A DNA stretch of 49,781 nt from Moraxellaceae bacterium REDSEA-S32_B1 (GCA_001626925.1 LUOR01000006.1:1-49781), one strand, 5' to 3'; positions 17,513 to 27,306 are shown, numbered from the stretch's first letter. Translations and numbers: made by a program. Notes: generated by a model not told the origin, from the sequence alone.

Positions 17513-17550
17513 ATACGCTATTGAAGTAGTTTTGAAAATTAGCTGTGATA

Positions 17551-17585
17551 AAAAACGCATCAATTAAATGCATTGATGCGTTTTT
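17551..17585. terminator. Bidirectional terminator between the peroxidase gene and ettA
   Basis: Arms at 17551-17563 and 17573-17585 pair over 13 bp (AAAAACGCATCAA with its complement) around a 9-nt loop, giving T-runs on both strands. Confidence 0.88.
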
Positions 17586-17615
17586 GCTTTATATGACCAA
17601 ATTCACAATGAAATT

Positions 17616-19277
17616 TTAGCCACTGATTTTCTTGTACTTGGCACGTGTTGGACGCGCTTCATCACCGAGTTTTTTCTTACGATAGGCTTCATACTCAGTA
17701 TAGTTACCATCGTAAAATTCTGGTTCATCATTTTCAAAAGACAAGATGTGTGTCGCAATACGATCGAGGAACCAACGGTCATGCGAAACCACCATCACTG
17801 TACCTGGGAAGACCAAAATTGCGTCTTCGAGCGCACGTAGTGTTTCCACGTCCAAGTCATTCGACGGTTCATCGAGTAAGATGACATTGGCACCTTGCTG
17901 TAGAATCTTCGCCAATTGCAAACGGTTACGCTCACCACCTGACAGCTCGCCGACGCGTTTTTGCTGATCTTGACCTTTGAAGTTAAAACGACCGATATAA
18001 GCACGTGAAGCAATTTCATAATCGCCGACTTTCAGGATATCCAAACCGCCTGACACTTCTTCCCACACAGTTTTGTTGTTATCCAAGGTGTCACGAATCT
18101 GACCAACGTACGCCACTTTGACCGATTCACCGAGCGTCACAGTCCCTGTATCAGGTTGTTGCTCTTCCGTCATCATACGGAATAATGTGGTTTTACCCGC
18201 ACCATTTGGACCGACAATGCCAACGATCGCCGCAGGTGGCACAGTAAAGCTCAAGTTTTCATACAGCAAACGCCCATCAAAGGATTTGCTGATGTTATTC
18301 ACTTCCACCACTTTGTTACCAAGACGAGGCCCCGGTGGAATGTAGATTTCAGAGGTTTCATTACGCTCTTGGAATTCTTTCGAGTTGAGTTCCTCGAAAC
18401 GCTCCATACGGGCTTTATTCTTCTTCTGCTGACCTTTGGCATTCTGACGCACCCATTCCAATTCCTTTTTCAAGGCTTTGGCGAATGACTCTTCTTGCTT
18501 CTGCTCTTGCTCTAGGCGGGCATTTTTCTGCTCAAGCCAAGCGGTATAGTTACCTTGATATGGAATACCATGCCCACGGTCAAGCTCGAGAATCCACTCT
18601 GCCACATTATCCAAGAAATAACGGTCATGGGTAATCGCCACGATCGTACCTTGGAAATCTTTTAAGAAGCGTTCAAGCCATGCCACAGATTCTGCGTCCA
18701 AATGGTTAGTCGGTTCGTCAAGAAGCAACATATCAGGCTTCGACAAGAGCAAACGACACAGTGCAACACGACGGCGCTCACCACCTGATAGCAAACTCAC
18801 ATCCGCATCCCACGCAGGAAGGCGTAGCGCATCAGCCGCTTGTTCAAGCTGGTTATTCAGGTTATGCGCATCCCATGCTTGGATAATGCCTTCGAGCTTC
18901 TCTTGCTCTTTGGCAAGCGCATCAAAGTCTGCATCTTCTGCGGCATATTCAGCGAATACTTCGTCAAGACGTGCCAACGCATCAAGTGGTTCACGCAAAC
19001 CATCTTCGACATTACCACGCACGTCTTTGCTTGGGTCTAACGGTGGTTCTTGTTCGAGGTAACCAATTTTAATGCCAGTTTGCGCACGTGCTTCACCAGA
19101 GAAATCTTTATCAACACCTGCCATGATACGAAGCAAAGTTGATTTACCCGCACCATTTAGACCGAGTACACCGATCTTGGCACCTGGTAAAAATGACAGG
19201 GAAATATTTTTGAGGATTTCACGCTTTGGTGGAACCATCTTGGACACACGATTCATCGTGTAAATATATTGGGCCAC
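17616..19277 (-). CDS. ettA: Energy-dependent translational throttle protein EttA (ABC-F)
   Basis: 553 residues against 555 in E. coli. Two ABC domains in one chain: first Walker A GLNGAGKST (39-47), signature LSGGERRRV and Walker B LLLDEPTNHLD; second Walker A GPNGAGKTT, signature LSGGERNRL and Walker B ILLDEPSNDLD. Between them is the charged P-site interaction linker (KKNKARMERFEELNSKEFQ) and a short arm in domain 1. There is no membrane domain. EttA binds the ribosomal E site and gates entry into elongation according to the ATP/ADP ratio. The gene stands alone; the 352 bp between its start and the amidohydrolase start (19278-19629) contain only AT-rich sequence with no feature I can name. 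Confidence 0.96.
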   Translation of the reverse strand: MAQYIYTMNRVSKMVPPKREILKNISLSFLPGAKIGVLGLNGAGKSTLLRIMAGVDKDFSGEARAQTGIKIGYLEQEPPLDPSKDVRGNVEDGLREPLDALARLDEVFAEYAAEDADFDALAKEQEKLEGIIQAWDAHNLNNQLEQAADALRLPAWDADVSLLSGGERRRVALCRLLLSKPDMLLLDEPTNHLDAESVAWLERFLKDFQGTIVAITHDRYFLDNVAEWILELDRGHGIPYQGNYTAWLEQKNARLEQEQKQEESFAKALKKELEWVRQNAKGQQKKNKARMERFEELNSKEFQERNETSEIYIPPGPRLGNKVVEVNNISKSFDGRLLYENLSFTVPPAAIVGIVGPNGAGKTTLFRMMTEEQQPDTGTVTLGESVKVAYVGQIRDTLDNNKTVWEEVSGGLDILKVGDYEIASRAYIGRFNFKGQDQQKRVGELSGGERNRLQLAKILQQGANVILLDEPSNDLDVETLRALEDAILVFPGTVMVVSHDRWFLDRIATHILSFENDEPEFYDGNYTEYEAYRKKKLGDEARPTRAKYKKISG

Positions 19278-19629
19278 GTAGGACTCCTAAAGTTGTTTAA
19301 CTTCTGCCGTTGATTTTTCGGCTGAATCTGAAAATTCTGAATGCGAAAATGTCGAGCTAAAATGTTTCGCTCAAACGGCTACACATAAATGCTGGCTATT
19401 ATATGAGAAATCACTGTGAAGTGAAAACAAAGTTGAACATTGCTCACAGATAATCCCGCAACAATATATTTCCAAGATGGCTTGTACTAAGATGGTTTTC
19501 TAAAATGGCATTCTATAAGTGTTTTCTTAATATGAGACAAATTCATAATCGCAGTATGAATCGAAACATTTTATTCATCATCAATTCAGGTTTATAGTGA
19601 ACTGATCAGGACGATAATTAGGCAAAGCT

Positions 19630-20709
19630 ATGACACAGGAAGTGATGCAACTTAATTTCCCCATCATCGACCCACATATTCACCAATGGGATCCATACCA
19701 TACGCCACATGCCGCACAGCATTTGGTCAAATACTTTGGTAATTACCCACGTGTGATGGATAAGATGATGCGATTAGTCAAACCCAAAGCGCTGATTGAC
19801 ACTTTAGGGCTCACCGATCACGCACTTGCGCCCTATCTACCTCAGGATTACAAACAGGATCTTGGTCATTTTAATGTCGAAAGCATCGTTCATGTCGAAG
19901 CCAATTGGCACGATCACAAAGGTACTGGTGTAGTCGGTGAAACTCGTTGGATCGACCAACTGCCCTTTAGTAAACAAAACATTCAATTAGGTGCCATCGT
20001 TGCCACTGCTGACCCGAGGAAACGTGATTTTAAGAAAATATTACAACTGCACCATGAAGCCAGTCCGCAGTTTCGTGGTATCCGAAAAATGGCATCGTTT
20101 CATGAAGATAAAGGCATTTACCGATGGTGCGATCAAGCAGGACTATACCGTGATAAAAAATTCCTCAAAGGCTTCGAGCAGGTCGTCCGTCAAAATCTCA
20201 CTTTTGACGCATGGTGTTATACGACACAACTTGATGATGTGACTGCCCTCGCCAAACGCTTTCCTGAAGCCAAAATCATGCTTGATCATCTTGGCACACC
20301 CGCTGGACTATTTGGTGCTGTTGGCAAATCTACAGGACAAACTGCACAAGCACGCCAAGCGATCTTTGAAGAATGGAAAATCAAACTGGCGACACTTGCC
20401 ACATGTCAAAACGTCCATACCAAAATTTCAGGTTTACTGATGCCTGTACTTGGACATGATTTTCATCTCAAAGGTCAAAAAGCCACGAAAATGCAGATCA
20501 TAGAACGACTACAACCGATGATCAACCATGCCATACAAGTCTTTGGAGCAGATCGAATTGTCTTTGCATCTAACTTTCCAATGGATAAACCCACTGCAGA
20601 TTTAACCGAAATCATTTCCGCTTTTATTGAGATGATTCAGCCTTATGGCGAGGATGCGCTGTTTAAAATCTTCCATCAAAATGTCAAGAATTTTTATCAA
20701 ATTGGATAA
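19630..20709 (+). CDS. Amidohydrolase family 2 protein (metal-dependent TIM-barrel hydrolase)
   Basis: 359 residues. It opens with IIDPHIHQWDPYHTP, the HxH metal site of the amidohydrolase_2 family, and closes with RIVFASNFPMDKPTADL, the conserved late segment carrying the final Asp. A central MLDHLGTPAG adds the third histidine. Relatives hydrolyse lactones (such as 2-pyrone-4,6-dicarboxylate or sugar lactones) or decarboxylate aromatic acids, but substrate cannot be assigned here. A second in-frame ATG at 19645 with AGGA close upstream is an alternative start. The gene stands alone, 305 bp before acr1 on the same strand, and could share its lipid or aromatic context only by proximity. Confidence 0.87.
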   Translation: MTQEVMQLNFPIIDPHIHQWDPYHTPHAAQHLVKYFGNYPRVMDKMMRLVKPKALIDTLGLTDHALAPYLPQDYKQDLGHFNVESIVHVEANWHDHKGTGVVGETRWIDQLPFSKQNIQLGAIVATADPRKRDFKKILQLHHEASPQFRGIRKMASFHEDKGIYRWCDQAGLYRDKKFLKGFEQVVRQNLTFDAWCYTTQLDDVTALAKRFPEAKIMLDHLGTPAGLFGAVGKSTGQTAQARQAIFEEWKIKLATLATCQNVHTKISGLLMPVLGHDFHLKGQKATKMQIIERLQPMINHAIQVFGADRIVFASNFPMDKPTADLTEIISAFIEMIQPYGEDALFKIFHQNVKNFYQIG

Positions 20710-20796
20710 TCCAAATCGAATATTTATTGTTCAGCAAGTTTTTACAATTTTTTTACAAATAAAGATGGATCTTTGATCAAATATCCAAGAGATTAA

Positions 20797-20897
20797 TTGA
20801 CATTAGCTCAAGGATTTAGCAAATTAATAGAGTAGGAACTCTAGCCAGTTTAGAGTAATCGCTCTATGTAATTTATTATTTTTCATATATTTAGAGT
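20797..20897 (+). promoter_or_regulatory. Putative control region of acr1: -35-like hexamer and three TAGAGT motifs
   Basis: TTGACA at 20797-20802 is a perfect -35 element, but the -10 at the right distance (near 20820-20826) is weak. TAGAGT occurs at 20828, 20851 and 20892. The first is half of a 16-bp palindrome (TAGAGT, AGGA, ACTCTA), and the second is paired with CTCTA at 20862-20866. This looks like a multi-site operator within the 305-bp upstream region of acr1. The binding protein is unknown. Confidence 0.4.
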
Positions 20898-21014
20898 AGA
20901 TCACCTAGAACAAGTTGGCTATCATGTGTACAGAATAAGTTGTGATGATCAATCAGGAGTCTTGCGCATTACAACACACCAAGAATTTAACTGTATGAAC
21001 TGTAGGACGAATTT

Positions 21015-21902
21015 ATGAACTCAAGATTGCAAAAACAATTGATCAAAAAAGTCGAAGGCAAAAATATCATTATCACTGGCGCATCAAGTGGTATTGGTTT
21101 GACTGCGGCAAAACAACTTGCTAACGCTGGCGCACATGTCATTTTGATGGCACGTACCAAAGAAAAATTGGACGAAGTAAAAGCTGAAATCGAAGCTGAA
21201 GGTGGTCAAGCCTCTGTCTTCCCATGCGATCTCAATGACATGGACTCGATTGACAAAGTTTCTAAAGAAATCCAAGCATCTTTTGATCATATTGATATTT
21301 TGGTCAACAATGCTGGTCGCTCAATTCGTCGTGCCGTACATGAGTCGGTAGATCGTTTCCATGACTTTGAACGCACCATGCAACTCAACTACTTCGGTGC
21401 TGTACGTTTGGTCTTAAACTTATTGCCTGACATGATGGCACGTAAGCAAGGTCAAATTATCAACATCAGCTCAATCGGTGTATTGGCGAATGCAACACGC
21501 TTCTCTGCATACGTTGCGTCAAAAGCTGCACTCGATGCGTTTAGCCGTTGCTTATCTGCTGAAGCGTTATCACACAAGATTGCTTTAACGTCGATCTATA
21601 TGCCATTGGTTCGTACACCAATGATTGCACCGACTAAAATGTACAACTATGTACCTACGCTTTCACCAGAGCAAGCAGCTGATTTAATTGCATATGCTAT
21701 TGTAAAACGTCCGAAGAAAATTGCCACCAATCTTGGACGTTTGGCGTCGATTACGTATGCCATCGCACCCGATATTAACAATGTCTTGATGTCAATTGGT
21801 TACAACCTATTCCCAAGCTCTACGGCTTCAGTCGGCAAGCAAGAAAAACTGAACATTATACAAAAAGCCTATGCACGTCTATTCCCAGGTGAACACTGGT
21901 AA
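21015..21902 (+). CDS. acr1: Fatty acyl-CoA reductase Acr1 (SDR family)
   Basis: 295 residues, the same length as Acr1 of Acinetobacter calcoaceticus/baylyi as I recall it, and very similar along the whole chain, including PCDLNDMDSIDKVSKEI, NNAGRSIRRAVHESVDRF and the C-terminal ARLFPGEHW. SDR features: TGASSGIG (21-28) for NADPH binding, NNAG (98-101), and the catalytic Ser153/Tyr166/Lys170. Acr1 reduces long-chain acyl-CoA to fatty aldehyde, the first committed step of wax-ester storage in Acinetobacter. No membrane segment is obvious. The gene is monocistronic between an unusual upstream repeat region and a strong terminator. Regulation by the TAGAGT motifs is inferred. Confidence 0.93.
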   Translation: MNSRLQKQLIKKVEGKNIIITGASSGIGLTAAKQLANAGAHVILMARTKEKLDEVKAEIEAEGGQASVFPCDLNDMDSIDKVSKEIQASFDHIDILVNNAGRSIRRAVHESVDRFHDFERTMQLNYFGAVRLVLNLLPDMMARKQGQIINISSIGVLANATRFSAYVASKAALDAFSRCLSAEALSHKIALTSIYMPLVRTPMIAPTKMYNYVPTLSPEQAADLIAYAIVKRPKKIATNLGRLASITYAIAPDINNVLMSIGYNLFPSSTASVGKQEKLNIIQKAYARLFPGEHW

Positions 21903-21925
21903 TCTGCACTGCACTGTAAAATTGA

Positions 21926-21955
21926 AAAAGACCATCTTCGGATGGTCTTTTTTTT
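21926..21955. terminator. Terminator between acr1 and the BLUF gene
   Basis: Eleven-base-pair stem (21926-21936 with 21941-21951) around TTCG with A-run and T-run flanks; can act on both converging genes. Confidence 0.92.
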
Positions 21956-21978
21956 CCATATGAAATATCTTTTAGATT

Positions 21979-22404
21979 TTAAATCTTGAGCAAATAATCG
22001 ACAAACTCTTCTAAACGTTGCTCTTGTAGCGCATACGGATCAAACTCCGCCATGCCACGATCGCTAAAAAAGCGAAGCATTGCCTTATCATAAGATGCAT
22101 ATTTCATATTCCATCTGCTAAATTTGACATAATCAATATCAGCCAAATCTAACAGCACCACATTACTATGGCGTGGGTCTTTGGTAATTTTTTCATAGAA
22201 TAGTTGATTCACAATATCTGAATCCCCTTCAAGACACTGAAAAAATTTACCGTGACCATAATACAAGACGCCGTGAACCTGATGCCGTCCATTAAAATCT
22301 ATAGCTTCAGTCAAAATATCCATCAAGTCTTGACGAATTTCATTCTCATCTTTAACCGTTTTACTTGCATAACATAAGCGTGCAAGCTGTGTATTCATCC
22401 CCAT
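21979..22404 (-). CDS. BLUF-domain blue-light photoreceptor (BlsA-like)
   Basis: 141 residues from the ATG at 22404, which has GGAG 8 nt upstream. It is almost only a BLUF domain: Tyr12 in LCYASK, Asn38 in DFNG, Gln56 in FFQCLEG, Trp98 and Met100 in RWNMKY. These correspond in order and spacing to the flavin-photocycle residues of AppA (Tyr, Asn, Gln, Trp, Met). A C-terminal stretch of about 35 residues follows, as in short BLUF proteins that act by protein contact. BlsA of A. baumannii has the same layout and modulates motility, biofilm and iron uptake in response to light and temperature. No output domain is fused and no partner gene is adjacent, so the partner is unknown. Confidence 0.9.
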   Translation of the reverse strand: MGMNTQLARLCYASKTVKDENEIRQDLMDILTEAIDFNGRHQVHGVLYYGHGKFFQCLEGDSDIVNQLFYEKITKDPRHSNVVLLDLADIDYVKFSRWNMKYASYDKAMLRFFSDRGMAEFDPYALQEQRLEEFVDYLLKI

Positions 22405-22625
22405 TACAACCACTCCAAAAATAAAAAACCAAAATATAAAAATAAATAATATGAAATCAGATAGTTATAAGTGTATAAAGCATAATTACACTGACTAGAA
22501 ATACTATGTTTTGGATGAGAAGTAAACAAATAGTTGTGACTGGAGGATTTGATCAGGGAGAAAGTTTAGTTTTAATTATCGTGATTAAAAATTTATGCTT
22601 TGAAAATATATGCTTTGAAAATATC

Positions 22626-22715
22626 TGGCGGTGAGAGAGGGATTCGAACCCTCGATACGCGCAAACGTATACACACTTTCCAGGCGTGCTCCTTCAGCCA
22701 CTCGGACACCTCACC
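22626..22715 (-). tRNA. tRNA-Ser (anticodon GGA)
   Basis: 90 nt including an encoded CCA end. The acceptor stem GGTGAGG pairs with TCTCACC, there is a long variable arm (GTGTATACGTTTGCGCGTAT region) typical of class II tRNAs, the T arm has GAGGG TTCGAAT CCCTC, and the anticodon GGA sits at 22679-22681. It reads UCC and UCU codons. Confidence 0.97.
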
Positions 22716-22728
22716 ATTGAGGTCAGGG

Positions 22729-22757
22729 ATAATAGCGAAATTTGCGATGAATGCCAA
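22729..22757 (-). promoter_or_regulatory. Sigma-70 promoter of tRNA-Ser(GGA)
   Basis: On the minus strand TTGGCA (22757-22752) and TATTAT (22734-22729) are separated by exactly 17 bp, and the -10 ends 13 nt before the tRNA 5' end. It lies inside the 112-bp gap shared with kup. Confidence 0.7.
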
Positions 22758-22827
22758 GCAGATTGCACAATAATTGAAAAACAGTGCTAACATTGCCGCA
22801 AATACCAAAATCATTGATTTTATATTT

Positions 22828-24699
22828 ATGAGTCACGTCAAAAAAGCCGCTCTCCCTGCCATGACCCTCGCTGCTCTCGGCGTTGTGTTTGGGGACATTG
22901 GGACGAGCCCGCTGTATGCGATCAAAGAATGTTTTTCGGCTGCGCATGTCGATGTCACGATCGAAAGTATCATGGGGATTTTATCCCTGATCTTTTGGTG
23001 TATGACCATCACCATTAGCATCAAATATGTCAGTATCATCATGCGCGCGGATAACAATGGTGAAGGTGGCATCATGTCACTTTTGGCGTTGAACTTACGC
23101 AACAAACAACTTATCACCAAACATAAATTAGCGATCATCGCCTGCGGTTTTGTTGGTGCATCGCTATTCTTTGGTGATGGCATCATCACCCCTGCGATTT
23201 CGGTATTGTCTGCGGTCGAAGGTTTAAGTATTGCCACGCCGATTTTTAATGATTGGATCGTACCAATTGCACTGGGGATTTTGACCGCGCTGTTTATGAT
23301 TCAGCGTCATGGTACAGCGGTGATGGGTAAGTTTTTTGGTCCTGTGACGTTGTTGTGGTTTTTGTCGCTGGGCACACTCGGGATTTGGAATATTATTCAA
23401 ACACCGATCGTACTTGGTATGGTGAGTCCCCACTGGGCAGCAAGCTTTGTTTGGGATCACCCTGCGATTGCTTTTTTCACCATGGGGGCAGTGATTCTGA
23501 CCATTACTGGTGGTGAAGCATTATATGCGGATTTGGGACATTTTGGTCCGACACCGATTCGTATGGCGTGGTTTACTGTGGTATTGCCGTGCTTGCTTTT
23601 GAATTATGCTGGTCAAGGTGCATTGCTTCTACGCCGACCTGATGCGATTGAAAATCCATTCTATTTGATGGTGCCAGAATGGGCACTTTACCCGATGATT
23701 GGGCTTGCTACCATTGCTGCGATCATTGCCTCGCAAGCGATGATTACGGGGATTTTCTCGATGGCGAAACAAGCCATTCAGTTGGGTTATTTACCTCGCC
23801 TCACCATTCAGCAAACTTCCGAATCTGAGCAAGGGCAAATTTATGTGCCATTTTTAAATTGGACATTGTTTATTGCCGTGTTCATCATTGTCTTATTGTT
23901 TGAAAATAGCTCAAATCTTGCCAGTGCATATGGTGTTGCCGTCACGAGTACCATGCTGTGCGGAACGATTTTGATCACGATATTGGCGCATACGTATTGG
24001 CGTTGGCCTGTGTATAAAACAGCTTTGATCATGACACCATTCTTCCTATTAGACTTGATCTTTGTCAGCGCAACCTCTTTAAAAATACCTGATGGTGGTT
24101 GGGTGACGATCGCCATTGGTGGCGTAATATTTGTACTGTTGATGACGTGGAAACGTGGTCGTGAGCTGATGTTTGAAAACTTACAACGGGATGCTTTGCC
24201 GCTTGATATTTTCATCAACCACTTAGGAAATAGTGTGCAAATCGTACAAGGTCAGGCGATCTTTATGACCAGTACCCCGAAGATCGTGCCACATGCGATG
24301 TTGCACAACTTAAAGCACAATAAAATTTTGCATGAATTGAACTTTTTGATCACGGTCGAAACCAAAGATGTGCCTTATGTAGAAGATGACGCTCGGATTT
24401 ATGTGAAAAAATTAGACGAACGCTTTATCAAAGTCATTGTCTATTATGGTTTTAAAGACGAACCTGACATTCCAAAAGCACTGAAACAAGTCTATGATGC
24501 GCTTGAGCTTGAGTTTAATATGATGCAAATCAGCTTCTTTATCTCTCGTGATCGTGTGATCTCAACGGTTGGCGATGGTATGGCACCGTGGCGTGAGAAG
24601 TTGTTTATTTCTATGCAACGTAATACCAGTGCGGTGAGCGATTTTTATCAAATCCCAAGTAATCGGGTGGTCGAATTAGGTAGTCAGATTGAGATCTAA
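22828..24699 (+). CDS. kup: Low-affinity potassium transporter Kup
   Basis: 623 residues against 622 in E. coli. The start at 22828 gives the family N-terminus ([20 protein letters not shown] followed by PLYAIKECF); the frame extends 18 codons further upstream without family similarity. Twelve membrane segments span about residues 10-440, with [16 protein letters not shown] and [19 protein letters not shown] as Kup signatures, and a cytosolic C-terminal domain (about 450-623) ends in the conserved [11 protein letters not shown]. Kup imports K+ with protons and matters at low pH. No convincing Shine-Dalgarno sequence is visible. The gene is divergent from tRNA-Ser and ends in a clear terminator. 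Confidence 0.96.
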   Translation: MSHVKKAALPAMTLAALGVVFGDIGTSPLYAIKECFSAAHVDVTIESIMGILSLIFWCMTITISIKYVSIIMRADNNGEGGIMSLLALNLRNKQLITKHKLAIIACGFVGASLFFGDGIITPAISVLSAVEGLSIATPIFNDWIVPIALGILTALFMIQRHGTAVMGKFFGPVTLLWFLSLGTLGIWNIIQTPIVLGMVSPHWAASFVWDHPAIAFFTMGAVILTITGGEALYADLGHFGPTPIRMAWFTVVLPCLLLNYAGQGALLLRRPDAIENPFYLMVPEWALYPMIGLATIAAIIASQAMITGIFSMAKQAIQLGYLPRLTIQQTSESEQGQIYVPFLNWTLFIAVFIIVLLFENSSNLASAYGVAVTSTMLCGTILITILAHTYWRWPVYKTALIMTPFFLLDLIFVSATSLKIPDGGWVTIAIGGVIFVLLMTWKRGRELMFENLQRDALPLDIFINHLGNSVQIVQGQAIFMTSTPKIVPHAMLHNLKHNKILHELNFLITVETKDVPYVEDDARIYVKKLDERFIKVIVYYGFKDEPDIPKALKQVYDALELEFNMMQISFFISRDRVISTVGDGMAPWREKLFISMQRNTSAVSDFYQIPSNRVVELGSQIEI

Positions 24700-24742
24700 G
24701 CTTTAAGTATTCCCTATACACTCACTAAATGAGTTAATACAA

Positions 24743-24772
24743 AACCCCGACGAATCGGGGCTTTGTTTTTTT
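24743..24772 (+). terminator. Rho-independent terminator of kup
   Basis: CCCCGA/TCGGGG stem around CGAA with an outer AAA/TTT extension and a following run of T residues (TTTGTTTTTTT). Confidence 0.88.
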
Positions 24773-24794
24773 AAGCGAAATAATTAACTTTAAA

Positions 24795-25682
24795 TTATTG
24801 CAACGGCGTTGTTGCATCCATTTCAGGCTCTACCAACTGTGTTGCATCTTCAGTTTGGTTCATGTCTTCCGCAGGAACAGCTTGCGCATTTGGGTCAATC
24901 ACATCTTGATCTGCTTCAGGCATTAACGCTGCCGCATTTTGATCAACCGCTTGTACGTCTGCTTGTGCAGTCGCTACTGTTTGATCCGCTTCATTGATGG
25001 CTGTATCTACTGCAGCATTGATCTCAGCATCTTCTACAGCGACCTGCTCAGTTGTCGCTTGCGCTTGAGCAAGTTGATTCTGTGCTTCAGTCATTGTAGA
25101 TTGCTCAGTTTCTAAAATTTCACCTGCATTTGCGCTCAGCTCCGACTCAACATTCGCATCCATTGATTCAACATTTTGGGCAACTTGCTGTGCTTGTTGT
25201 ACTGACGCATCATCGACAACAGGCGCTGATTGCGCAGTCACTTCTGCATCAGTTTCAACATTTACAGGTGTTTCTACATTTGTTGTCGATATATTCGCCG
25301 CAGACTTAACTGGAGCCGATTGCTCAGATTGCATAGATTGAATAGTCGCCTGAGGTGACTGTGATGAAGCTTGCATTGAACCACCAACTGGCGCATTCAT
25401 TGGGCGCAAAGTACGTGCTTGCACATCAATCACTGCATTTTGCGCAATCGCTTGTGCGATCACTTGCTTTGGAATACCCATTTGCTCAAGTGAGCCAGGC
25501 TGACCATTAACTGTGGTTTGTACTGTCGCTTTAGACAAGCTTTCCAACGTATCACCAGGCTGAACTGGTGGCTCTGCAAATGCTGAGCTTGCAAACATTG
25601 CAGTGGCAATGGCACTCAGACCTAAAGTCATTTTTGTTCGAGTTGATGTATTTGTCTTGATGTTACTATTTGAGTTAGACAT
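24795..25682 (-). CDS. Secreted Ala/Gln-rich acidic protein of unknown function
   Basis: 295 residues from the ATG at 25682 (GGAG with 6-nt spacing; another ATG sits directly before it). A Ser/Asn/Thr-rich start leads into a signal peptide, MTLGLSAIATAMFASSAFA, cleaved before EPPVQPGD. A small region of about 55 residues (PGDTLESLSKATVQTTVNGQ to QARTLRP) is the only part with normal composition. From about 95 on, the chain is low complexity, rich in Ala, Gln, Glu, Asp and Val with almost no basic residues, probably disordered or weakly helical. I do not recognise the family. It is a periplasmic or exported protein. Confidence 0.75.
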   Translation of the reverse strand: MSNSNSNIKTNTSTRTKMTLGLSAIATAMFASSAFAEPPVQPGDTLESLSKATVQTTVNGQPGSLEQMGIPKQVIAQAIAQNAVIDVQARTLRPMNAPVGGSMQASSQSPQATIQSMQSEQSAPVKSAANISTTNVETPVNVETDAEVTAQSAPVVDDASVQQAQQVAQNVESMDANVESELSANAGEILETEQSTMTEAQNQLAQAQATTEQVAVEDAEINAAVDTAINEADQTVATAQADVQAVDQNAAALMPEADQDVIDPNAQAVPAEDMNQTEDATQLVEPEMDATTPLQ

Positions 25683-26145
25683 CATATTCTCCAATGTTTT
25701 CACACTTTTTAGTGATTTGGATTAGCTCAAAATCCAAGAAATTAAAAATCGTAAGAATCTTTGATGGATACGCTAAAATTAAGCTGAATCATCTCAACGA
25801 CTCATTATCGATCTGACTTGAACAGTTGCGCATTTCAACTTTTAGAATGAAAACTTTCAAAAATATATTAAGAAGTCTCTCAGCTAAAAATGGCATCCGA
25901 AATGCAATAGGCTAAGTTTGGATCACGAAGATCCTTTCACATTTCAAGTTGGGCTCAGCTTAGAACAGCTTTTTGTAATTTTTGTAGCAGTCAGGTTGTC
26001 CAAAAGCACATCAACTGTGTGTTAAACGTCAGTAAATGGGGAAAATGACCTGTACTTGGTAAAGTTAGATTGCTAAGATTTTAACAGCGCATCACCCTTG
26101 TAAATTTCTCACTATTTTTATAGCCAATTTTTGTAGCATAGCCTC
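25683..26145. other. 463-bp AT-rich intergenic region
   Basis: It lies between two divergent secreted-protein genes and must hold both promoters. I see no tRNA, no strong terminator and no convincing coding frame. There is only a short GGATC/GATCC inverted repeat at about 25919-25933. I cannot assign promoters with confidence. Confidence 0.5.
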
Positions 26146-27306
26146 TTGAAAAAAATTTATTTCCTTCTTATTCCTTTAATATCAATAGTTTGCTTTTTGC
26201 CACAACTCAGCACAGGACAATTAATGTCTTTTGGCAATAGTTTGTGCCTTGATGAGTTTTATGCTGAAGCGCCACCTGAAATCATCAATAAAAAACTGAA
26301 TTTCAACAGCTTTCCTCTATGTAATCAAGGTTTTACCGTGCATTATTCAGGCATTTCCAAGACGCCCATTTGGGTGGCGGAAAAACTTAGCCCTGAACGG
26401 CTGAGCATTCGGATCAAACGCGAAGACAACTTTCATGCAGATGATCGCCTGCCAGTTTCAGCACAGGCGACCCTAGAGGCATATCGCAATTCGGGTTATG
26501 ACCGTGGACATATGGCGCCCAACGCAGACATGAACAATAAAATTTCACAATATCAAAGCTTTGCTTTAAGCAACATCATTCCACAGCATTATGACAATAA
26601 TCAAAATACATGGCGTGAGATCGAAGAAGCCACCCGAGCAATGGTGACAAAATATAAGCTTGATGCTTATATCATTACGGGTTCTGCCTATCTTGAGCCG
26701 ACCGTAAAATATGTTAAAAAAGGACATGACGTACTTGTACCAAGCCATATTTATAAAGCAGTGTATTTCCCACGTATCGGATTGGCGAGTGCATATCTTA
26801 GTAAAAATGACGGCTCTCGCTATGCTGAAACGATAAGTATCTGTGCTTTAGAAGAAAAAGTCGGGATTAGTCTTTATCCTCGATTAGATGAGCAGTCGAA
26901 ACGGCAAATCTTTCAGTTGCCGATGCGAGCCAATCAAGTCAAAGCCAATAAACATCCACAATATCAAGATAATGACTTACAGAGCCAATGTGCGCCAATG
27001 GTTGAAGCAGAACAGATTTCAGCGACACAAAAACGCTTTGTCGTTGGTCAATCTTATGCATTAGAAAACCCTGTTCAATGGACAACAATTAAAGAAAAGG
27101 TTTCTATGCCAAGCTTACCAAACTTGATTGAAATATTTTCAACAGCCAATGAAGATGAAGTTCAAAAAGATGCGTTAGAAAATTCTGAAATGAAAAATGT
27201 AAAAATGGATGGTAACGACAGCGATGAACCAAATCGCTTTTCAATCAATCGCATTCTTTTGCCGATCGTAGAGTGGATGAAAGAAAAGGACACAAATGCC
27301 AATTAA
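26146..27306 (+). CDS. Secreted DNA/RNA non-specific endonuclease (NUC1 family)
   Basis: 386 residues. The best start is a TTG at 26146, because it gives a typical signal peptide (KKIYFLLIPLISIVCFLPQL, then cleavage near STGQ); the first ATG at 26224 would remove it. The beta-beta-alpha metal nuclease motif is DRGHMAP with general base His122, followed by PNADMNN and the metal-binding Asn in SNIIPQHYDNNQNTW. These are the hallmarks of Serratia-type nucleases, which degrade DNA and RNA with Mg2+. The last 130 residues are charged and not part of the nuclease fold. It probably acts in periplasm or medium, for nutrient gain or DNA clearance. A small gene follows 35 bp downstream and may be cotranscribed. 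Confidence 0.88.
   Translation: MKKIYFLLIPLISIVCFLPQLSTGQLMSFGNSLCLDEFYAEAPPEIINKKLNFNSFPLCNQGFTVHYSGISKTPIWVAEKLSPERLSIRIKREDNFHADDRLPVSAQATLEAYRNSGYDRGHMAPNADMNNKISQYQSFALSNIIPQHYDNNQNTWREIEEATRAMVTKYKLDAYIITGSAYLEPTVKYVKKGHDVLVPSHIYKAVYFPRIGLASAYLSKNDGSRYAETISICALEEKVGISLYPRLDEQSKRQIFQLPMRANQVKANKHPQYQDNDLQSQCAPMVEAEQISATQKRFVVGQSYALENPVQWTTIKEKVSMPSLPNLIEIFSTANEDEVQKDALENSEMKNVKMDGNDSDEPNRFSINRILLPIVEWMKEKDTNAN

Noticed and set aside
22833..24218. Several minus-strand frames of 78-134 codons inside kup
   Set aside because: They are antisense to an intact, clearly recognised gene and show no domain or start signal.
26000..26050. Weak Pho-box-like sequence before the nuclease gene
   Set aside because: Only a poor match (CTGTGTG, ACGTCAG) without a third unit; not better than chance.
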